Assembly: GCF_006494775.1 (NCBI RefSeq)
Contig: NZ_CP041146.1
Location: 2,542,001-2,606,000, forward strand
DNA from: Nocardioides humi
GTDB taxonomy: Bacteria > Actinomycetota > Actinomycetes > Propionibacteriales > Nocardioidaceae
Length of the DNA stretch: 64,000 nucleotides
Direction: 5' to 3'
The translations under genes were made by a program, and so were the position numbers. Each line of letters opens with the position of its first letter. Positions within the stretch are counted from its first letter, which is position 1. Below are positions 58,970 to 64,000 of the stretch, one piece after another. The notes under the pieces are model-generated. The model searched no databases, was not told the DNA's origin, and was given only the letters and a program-made list of their open reading frames with translations.

Positions 58970-60793
58970 TCAGGCGTTGTCGAGGGCCTGGGCGACGCGG
59001 CGGTGTGCTTCCCAGATCTCCTCGGGCAGCCCGTCGAACTGCGCGAGGTGCTTCTCGCGGAAGCCCATCTCCTGCTGCCAGCGCTCGACGTCGATGGCCA
59101 GGACCGTGTCGAGGTCGGCCAGGGTCTGCTCGTCCAGGCCCTCGAGGTTGAGCTCCTCACGCTTCGGCAGCACCCCGACCGGGGTCTGCACACCCTCGAC
59201 CTCGCCGCCCAGGAACTGCATGAGCCAGTTCAACGGCCGCAGGTTCTCCCGATACCCCGGCCACAGGAAGCGGCCATCCTCACCACGCTGGAACCAGTTC
59301 ACGTGCGCGAAGATCGGCTTCGTCGTGGCGCGGCCGATCACCTCGAGCCAGTGCGCGGCATAGTCGGCCTCGGAGTACGACATGAACGGACGCATCGACA
59401 TCGGGTCATAACGCAGCACACCCTCGAGGCCGTCGGCCGCGGCGGTCGCCTCCGCACCCAGGGTCAGGCCGTCGTACACACCCTCGGCGACGTCGGAGAT
59501 CGCGCGGATCAACGGCTCACGATCGCGGGTACGGCCACCGAAGATGATCCCGTGGATCTCCACACCGGCCGGGTCCTCGAAGTCCTTCGCGACGTTCGGG
59601 ACATTCGCCAACGTGGTCGTGAACCGCGAGTTGGGGTGCGCCCACGGGTCCTCGGCGTTCTCCGGAGCCCGCTCGGCGATCACCTCGCCCTTCCAGTCCT
59701 CCCAACCATCCAGATCCGCCGGCTTGTCGCCGCGACCCTCCCACCAGACCTCCTGGGTCTTGGGGTTGTAGGCCACGTTGGTGAAGATCGCACCCGTACC
59801 CTCAACGATCGAGTCGATCGCGGTCGGGTTGGTCTTCTCGTTGGTGTCCTTCGCAACACCGAAGACACCGTTCTCCGGGTTCATCCCGTACAGCTTGCCG
59901 TCCTCACCCACCCAGATCCACGCGATGTCGTCGCCGTAGAACTCCACGTAGTAGCGCTCACCGAGCGCGTCGGGGGCCAGCGTCATCGCAAGGTTCGTCT
60001 TGCCCGAGGCCGACGGGAACCCACCGCAGATGTTGTACTTCGCCCCGGTCTCCTTGTCGGTGATACCGAGCAGCATGAACTGCTCCACCAGAAAACCGTT
60101 CTTCCACCCGTCGTAGGCGCCCTGGCGCAGACCATGGGCGATCTTGCCCAACAGCGCGTTGCCGCCGTAGGAGGAGCCGAAGTGCAAGATCGTGCGCTCG
60201 TCGGCCACCGTCACGAAGTACCGCTTGTCCTCAGGCGTGCCCTGGCCGAGGTTCTCCAGATCGCCGGTCACGTGCACGGCCTTGACGAAGGACTCGCCCA
60301 GATCGTTGACGAACTCCACACCGACCCGCGACATACGGATCATCTGCAGCACCACATTGCGGTTGTCGGTCAGCTCCACACCCGCGGCGAACCTCTCCAA
60401 CGGCGAGCCCTTCGGCGCCATCAGATACGGGATCACGTACATCGTCTTGCCCACCGACGCACCCGTCATCAACTCCACCAGCTTCGGCTTCATCTCCGCA
60501 GCAGGCTTCCAGTTGTTGTACACACCCCTGTCGTTCTCGTCACTGGTGGCGACGATGGTGCGCTCCTCAGCACGCGCGGTGTCCTTGAAATACGAACGCG
60601 AGTAGTAACGACCCTCGCCGGCGGGAAACAGCTCACCCGCGTCCAGTGCCTCCTGGACCAGACGCGCGTCATCAGCCGCGGACACGACCTCGACACGCTC
60701 TGCTCCGGTGATGTTGGCCCAGTGTGCGACGTACTCACGAACGTGCGGGTTGGTCAGCCCCGCCTCGTCGAGCGTCCGCTCCACATCAACCAT
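58970..60793 (-). CDS. pckG: phosphoenolpyruvate carboxykinase (GTP)
   Basis: 607 aa. GTP-type PEPCK: YYSRSYFKDTARAEERTIVATSDENDRGVYNNWKPAAEMKP, LHFGSSYGGNALLGKI, YGDDIAWIWVGEDGKLYGMNPENGVFGVAKDTNEKTNP, NWFQRGEDGRFLWPGYREN. The P-loop near residue 260 reads GGFPSASGKTNLAM: most GTP-PEPCKs have SACGKTN, so the reactive Cys is Ser here. Converts oxaloacetate to PEP for gluconeogenesis. Codons are strongly biased and slightly less GC-rich than neighbours, as expected for high expression. It belongs to a PckG branch different from the mycobacterial one, judging by motifs. Confidence 0.94.
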   Translation of the reverse strand: MVDVERTLDEAGLTNPHVREYVAHWANITGAERVEVVSAADDARLVQEALDAGELFPAGEGRYYSRSYFKDTARAEERTIVATSDENDRGVYNNWKPAAEMKPKLVELMTGASVGKTMYVIPYLMAPKGSPLERFAAGVELTDNRNVVLQMIRMSRVGVEFVNDLGESFVKAVHVTGDLENLGQGTPEDKRYFVTVADERTILHFGSSYGGNALLGKIAHGLRQGAYDGWKNGFLVEQFMLLGITDKETGAKYNICGGFPSASGKTNLAMTLAPDALGERYYVEFYGDDIAWIWVGEDGKLYGMNPENGVFGVAKDTNEKTNPTAIDSIVEGTGAIFTNVAYNPKTQEVWWEGRGDKPADLDGWEDWKGEVIAERAPENAEDPWAHPNSRFTTTLANVPNVAKDFEDPAGVEIHGIIFGGRTRDREPLIRAISDVAEGVYDGLTLGAEATAAADGLEGVLRYDPMSMRPFMSYSEADYAAHWLEVIGRATTKPIFAHVNWFQRGEDGRFLWPGYRENLRPLNWLMQFLGGEVEGVQTPVGVLPKREELNLEGLDEQTLADLDTVLAIDVERWQQEMGFREKHLAQFDGLPEEIWEAHRRVAQALDNA

Positions 60794-60968
60794 CTGTATT
60801 CGCCAGCCTTTCGGTCCTTGTCAAGGTGTGGGCACGCTACCCCACAGCCCACCCGGTTTTTTCCGGGGTTCGAATCGTGTGATCCGTGGACACCGTCGTC
60901 CGCGTGACAGTCACCATGACACCCGTTTTGCGCTGACGCACATCGGCGCAGATTGGATCGATCGAATG
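60794..60968. other. intergenic region upstream of pckG
   Basis: 175 bases. It should hold the pckG promoter. Minus strand TAGCGT (near 60838) and TTGACA (near 60822) are visible, but I cannot pair them with confidence. A small hairpin CCCGG-TTTTTT-CCGGG lies near 60852-60867. No gene seen. Confidence 0.4.
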
Positions 60969-62833
60969 TCAGTCGACGGCGGCGAGGAGGTCGCGAACCC
61001 GCCGCAACCGGCGGAAGTACGTCGCCCGGCTGAGGTACGTCGACCGCATCACCGACTCGTGCGTGGCCCCGGCGGTGAGGTACCGGCGGACCACGAGATC
61101 GTGCAGCGCGGGCTCGGCCGCGAGCACGTCGTCCACGCGCGAGCGGACCCAGGCGCGCACCTGCTCGCCGGCGGTCGGGAAGGTCTCGAGCGCCGCCAGC
61201 AGCCGGTCGCCGCCGGGCGCGGCCGGACGGCCCTGCTCGGCGACCACCGCGGCATAGAGCAGGCCGGCGAGACCGCCGGGACCGACGTCGGCGACCCAGG
61301 TCGTGACGGGGACGCCGTCGACCTCGCGGCGCAGATCCGGGACCTCGGCGTACCCGTAGGCCTCCAGGACCGCGCGCTCCTCGGGCAGGTCGCCGACGAG
61401 GTTGGCGTGGTCGCTGCGCGGGTTGCCGACGCCGCACTGCGCGAGGCCGGCCGCATTGCGCAGCCACGCGACCTCGGGCTCGCCGACGTCGTCGAAGGTG
61501 AGCTGGACGGCGCTCAGCACCGCGCGCTCGGCGCAGCCCTGCCGGCGGGCATGCTCGACGACGGGCGCGACCAGTCGCGCTCGGGCACCGCCGACCGCCC
61601 CGGCCGGCTCCAGCGCCAGCGCGGCGACCACGGCGACCGGCCGGCCGTCGGCCCGGCGGACCACCCGCGCACCCTCGCCCAGCCACGGCGCGACCACCGC
61701 CCACACGGCGGGGTACCGGCGCTCCAGCGCCTGGCGTACGACGTCCGCGTCGCCCGCGCGCCAGCGGTCGGCGTAGTGGCGGGTGAGTGTGGTCGGACCC
61801 AGGCCCGCGCGCAGTCCGGGGTCGCGGACCAGCGCCGCCAGCCGCGGCAGCGCGCCGGACTCCCCCGCGGCCGCGCGAGCGTGCTCGTGGGCGGCGACCC
61901 GCAGCACCGTCGCGGCCGCGCGCTCGGGCTCCTCGGCCCACAGCCGCTCGGCGAGCAGGCCCGCGAGCGAGGGGTGCAGCACCAGCCGGTTGCCGACGGG
62001 CTCGACGACGCGGGTCTCCCGCAGCGCCTCCCCCAGTTCCGCGGCCCGTCCGCGAACAGGTCGGCCAGCAGCGGCGCGTCCACGCCGGCCGCCAGGACGA
62101 GCACGGCGAGCAGGTCGGGATCCAGCAGGTCCAGCGCGGCGTCGGCCAGGTGGGCGGCGAGCTCCTCCCCGGTCTCGCGGGCGAGCACGGCGCCGTCGTC
62201 CCGGCCGGCGTCGCCGCGACCCACGGACACCGCCCACGCGCGAGCACCGAGGACCAGTGCGAGCGGCAGCCCGCCGGCCTGCGCGGCGAGAGCGGTGCGG
62301 GCGGCGGGGTCGGCGACGCCGTACCTCCGGAGGAGGGCGTCGGCCTCCTCCGGCTCCAGGGCGCCCATCCGGACGTGCAGAGCCAGCGCGGCCAGCGGCT
62401 CGGGCAGCCACCGCGGCGGCAGCATCCGGCCGCCGACGACCAGGCGGGTGTCCTCCGGCAGCCCGGCCACCGCGGCGCCGACCGCGCCGAGCGCGGGTCC
62501 GAGGGCGTCGATCTCGTCGACCACGACCACCTGTGCGCGGCCGTCGATCCGGTCGAGGGCGGCCAGGACGTCGTCGGCGCGGGCGTCGAGGACGACGGCC
62601 CGCCGCCCGGCTCGCTCCGCCCGGCGCCCGGCCTCGCGCAGCGCGGCGCTCTTCCCCACGCCGCCCCGGCCGGTCACCGCGAGCACCCGCGCGGACCCGG
62701 CGGGATCGAGCAGCAGGTCCAGCCGCCGGCCCAGGCCCGCCGGGCAGGCGTAGCGGTCGGCGTCCAGGCCCTCGGCGTAGGTCGCCAGGGTCGGCGGGTC
62801 GGGAGACCCCGGGCGGAGCTGGACGATCCCCAT
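60969..62833 (-). CDS. P-loop ATPase regulator with C-terminal helix-turn-helix-like segment (frameshifted here)
   Basis: About 621 aa once one base is restored. GAGGAG precedes the ATG. N-terminal NTPase: Walker A VTGRGGVGKSAALREAG (~53), Walker B VVVVDEIDALGPALG (~98), LVVGGRMLPPRW and LALHVRMGALEPEEADALLRRYGV, as in STAND/MalT-like ATPases. The frame breaks at the CCC run 62045-62047; one added base gives LLADLFADGAAELGEALRETRVV. The C-terminus (ATHESVMRSTYLSRATYFRRLRRVRDLL) looks like a helix-turn-helix. The middle includes an acetyltransferase-like stretch (RQGCAERAVLSAVQLTFDDVGE). Ligand and targets unknown. Divergent from the IclR-like gene. Confidence 0.72.
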
Positions 62834-62875
62834 GGCTGCTCCTCGTGGTCAGGCCGCCACCAGGGTAGAGCCAGT

Positions 62876-62907
62876 GTTGACGAGTGGTCAACGGACTGGC
62901 GTAGGGT
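62876..62907 (+). promoter_or_regulatory. IclR-like promoter with palindromic operator
   Basis: GTTGAC-N5-GTCAAC (62876-62892) is a perfect 6-bp-arm palindrome whose first arm forms the -35 (TTGACG). TAGGGT (62902-62907) is the -10, six bases before the GTG start. It lies between two divergent regulator genes. Confidence 0.5.
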
Positions 62908-62913
62908 CGGGGC

Positions 62914-63609
62914 GTGACGACCAGCCTGCTGCGCGGCCTGCGCGCCCTGGAGATGCTCGGCGGCGAGGCGCTGGGCGTCTCCGAGATCGCCCGACGGCTC
63001 GGGGTCGACAAGGCCGGTGTCTCCCGGATGCTCGGCCAGCTGCACGCCGAGGGCTGGGTGCTGCGCACCGGCGCGCGCTACGTGCTCGGCGAGCGCGCGC
63101 TGGCGATGGTGACCGCCGACCCCGCGGAGGTACGCCGCCGGGCGGCCCGGGTCGCCGCCCGGCTCCACGAGCGCACCGGCCTGACCTCGGTCGTGGTCCG
63201 CCTCGCCGGCGAGGGCGGGCAGCCGGTCGCGGTCGCCGGCCCCACCGGCTTCCTCGACCCCGAGGGACCGTACGAGCACCTGTGGTGCACCGCGGGCGGG
63301 ATCGCGCTGCTCGCCCAGCTCCCCGACGCCGAGCTCGACCGGCGCCTGGCGGTCACGCCGTGGCCGCAACCGTCCGCGGACGCCCCGGCCGACGCCGATG
63401 CGGTGCGCGCGCTGATCCGGGCGGTGCGGGCGGGCGCACCGGCCGAGGAGCGCTCCTGGACGCTTCCCGGAGCGGGCTGCATCGCGCTGCCCTGGCCGGT
63501 CGTGGAGCCCGCGCCGCCGTACGCCGTGCTGGCCCTCGGCCCGGCCGCCGACATCGACCGGGACGCCGACGCCGTGCGCCAGGCGCTGCGCGACGCGGTC
63601 GCCCGCTGA
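62914..63609 (+). CDS. IclR-family-like transcriptional regulator
   Basis: 231 aa. Winged helix at ~1-60: LLRGLRALEMLGGEALGVSEIARRLGVDKAGVSRMLGQLHAEGWVLRTGARYVLGERAL. The C-terminal domain resembles the IclR ligand domain (AARLHERTGLTSVVVRLAGEGGQPVAVA, GPYEHLWCTAGGIALLAQLPDAELDRRL). Shorter than typical IclR proteins by about 20 residues. GTG start, probably leaderless. The palindrome overlapping its -35 suggests autoregulation. Ligand unknown. Confidence 0.82.
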   Translation: MTTSLLRGLRALEMLGGEALGVSEIARRLGVDKAGVSRMLGQLHAEGWVLRTGARYVLGERALAMVTADPAEVRRRAARVAARLHERTGLTSVVVRLAGEGGQPVAVAGPTGFLDPEGPYEHLWCTAGGIALLAQLPDAELDRRLAVTPWPQPSADAPADADAVRALIRAVRAGAPAEERSWTLPGAGCIALPWPVVEPAPPYAVLALGPAADIDRDADAVRQALRDAVAR

Positions 63610-63610
63610 G

Positions 63611-63628
63611 TCTCACGCTGGTCTCAGG
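63611..63628 (+). promoter_or_regulatory. possible second-type SARP heptamer pair
   Basis: TCTCACG (63611-63617) and TCTCAGG (63622-63628) lie at 11-base pitch upstream of the secreted-protein gene at 63678. The consensus differs from the TCCCAGT boxes near 4.8 kb, so a different regulator or chance is possible. Confidence 0.3.
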
Positions 63629-63677
63629 CTGCCCCGATCCCGCGGAGCGGAGCCCCCGCACGACCGACGATCGCGGC

Positions 63678-64000
63678 GTGACCTCCCGCATCCGCCTGCT
63701 GGCCGCCCTGCTCCTCGTGGCGCTCGCCCTCGCCCCGCTCGGCGCGCCGTCCCACGCCGAGCCCGCCCCCGCGCCGGCCGAGCCCGCCGCACCCGCCGCG
63801 CGCGGCAAGGCCGTCACCGTCACGCCTGCCCAGCCGATGGCGGGCGAGAGGACCCGGTTCAGCGGCAAGGTCGCCGGCCGGGCCGGCACGGCCGTGCTGG
63901 AGCGGAAGAAGGGCAAGCGGTGGGTGGCGGTGGCCCGCGGCAAGGTGCGCAAGGGCGGCAAGTACCGGGTCGCCGCGCCCGTGAAGAAGGCCGGGACCTA
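63678..64000 (+). CDS. secreted protein, 3' end outside the window
   Basis: At least 107 residues from GTG 63678; no Shine-Dalgarno is obvious. Signal peptide: TSRIRLLAALLLVALALAPLGAPSHA|EPAP. Then an Ala/Pro linker and a beta-rich domain starting GKAVTVTPAQPMAGERTRFSGKV, continuing AVLERKKGKRWVAVARGKVRKGGKYRVAAPVKKAGT. This basic, Ig-like pattern resembles the C-termini of the secreted proteins at 589, 3282 and 46237. The opposite-strand open frame here is a shadow. Confidence 0.72.
   Translation, partial: MTSRIRLLAALLLVALALAPLGAPSHAEPAPAPAEPAAPAARGKAVTVTPAQPMAGERTRFSGKVAGRAGTAVLERKKGKRWVAVARGKVRKGGKYRVAAPVKKAGT

Noticed and set aside
60969..63068. A 699-codon frame read straight through the P-loop regulator
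   Set aside because: Upstream of about 62045 this frame is Arg-rich and lacks the Walker motifs, which lie in the other frame starting at 62833.
63353..63961. Minus-strand 202-codon frame at the window end
   Set aside because: Ser/Arg/Ala-rich shadow of the IclR-like gene and the secreted protein starting at 63678.

Overview
The window is chromosomal DNA from a high-GC actinobacterium. The gene content suggests a Nocardioides-like member of the Propionibacteriales: a SARP-type regulator, an F420-dependent (DUF385) enzyme, menaquinone synthesis (MenB), GTP-dependent PEP carboxykinase, RecBCD, and secreted proteins with basic Ig-like C-termini. Typical lines are near 75% G+C (45 of 60 bases at 6061-6120). 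Many genes overlap as ATGA, GTGA or TGATG. At least a dozen genes have a TANNNT-like -10 element only 6-8 bases before the start codon, which suggests leaderless mRNAs. The species is inferred; there is no rRNA.

Layout. 1-8.2 kb: secreted proteins, an ECF sigma factor with a membrane partner, and a large SARP/AAA regulator. Identical 11-bp-pitch heptamer boxes lie in front of the regulator and several neighbours. 8.2-12.5 kb: thioredoxin-fold protein and hemerythrin, a cupin gene under a two-operator MarR promoter, sirtuin, sulfatase. 12.6-25.5 kb: a long minus-strand operon for organosulfur use (ssuA-ssuC-ssuB, two FMN monooxygenases, nitroreductase, aldo/keto reductase, tandem ABC exporter), with its flavin reductase and a ROK regulator upstream. 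A shared 14-bp promoter motif links the flavin reductase and ssuA. 25.8-27.6 kb: a lower-GC three-gene cassette containing a TIGR04255-type protein, which is the best candidate here for an uncharacterised mobile system. 27.8-29.9 kb: menB, a DUF385 enzyme and an ACT-domain protein. 30-38.9 kb: recC-recB-recD, with two copies of a ~160-bp palindromic element inside recC. 38.9-39.6 kb: a PIN toxin/Phd antitoxin pair. 39.6-42.5 kb: double TetR regulator, shortened patatin, acetyltransferase, lipoprotein. 42.7-47.5 kb: NarL-type two-component system, membrane protein, secreted Ig-like protein. 47.5-58.4 kb: PGPGW membrane protein, SnoaL-like protein, adenylate cyclase, TetR/MMPL/flavoprotein cluster, hendecad-repeat coiled coil, Zn-dehydrogenase, acyltransferase. 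58.4-64 kb: TetR, pckG, a P-loop regulator, an IclR-like regulator and a secreted protein that runs off the window.

Six genes (10-440, SARP, recC, vapC, the 45.5-kb membrane protein, the 61-kb P-loop regulator) are each broken by what reads as one missing base in a G/C run. This looks more like uncorrected assembly indels than decay. Those genes are annotated at their reconstructed full extent.
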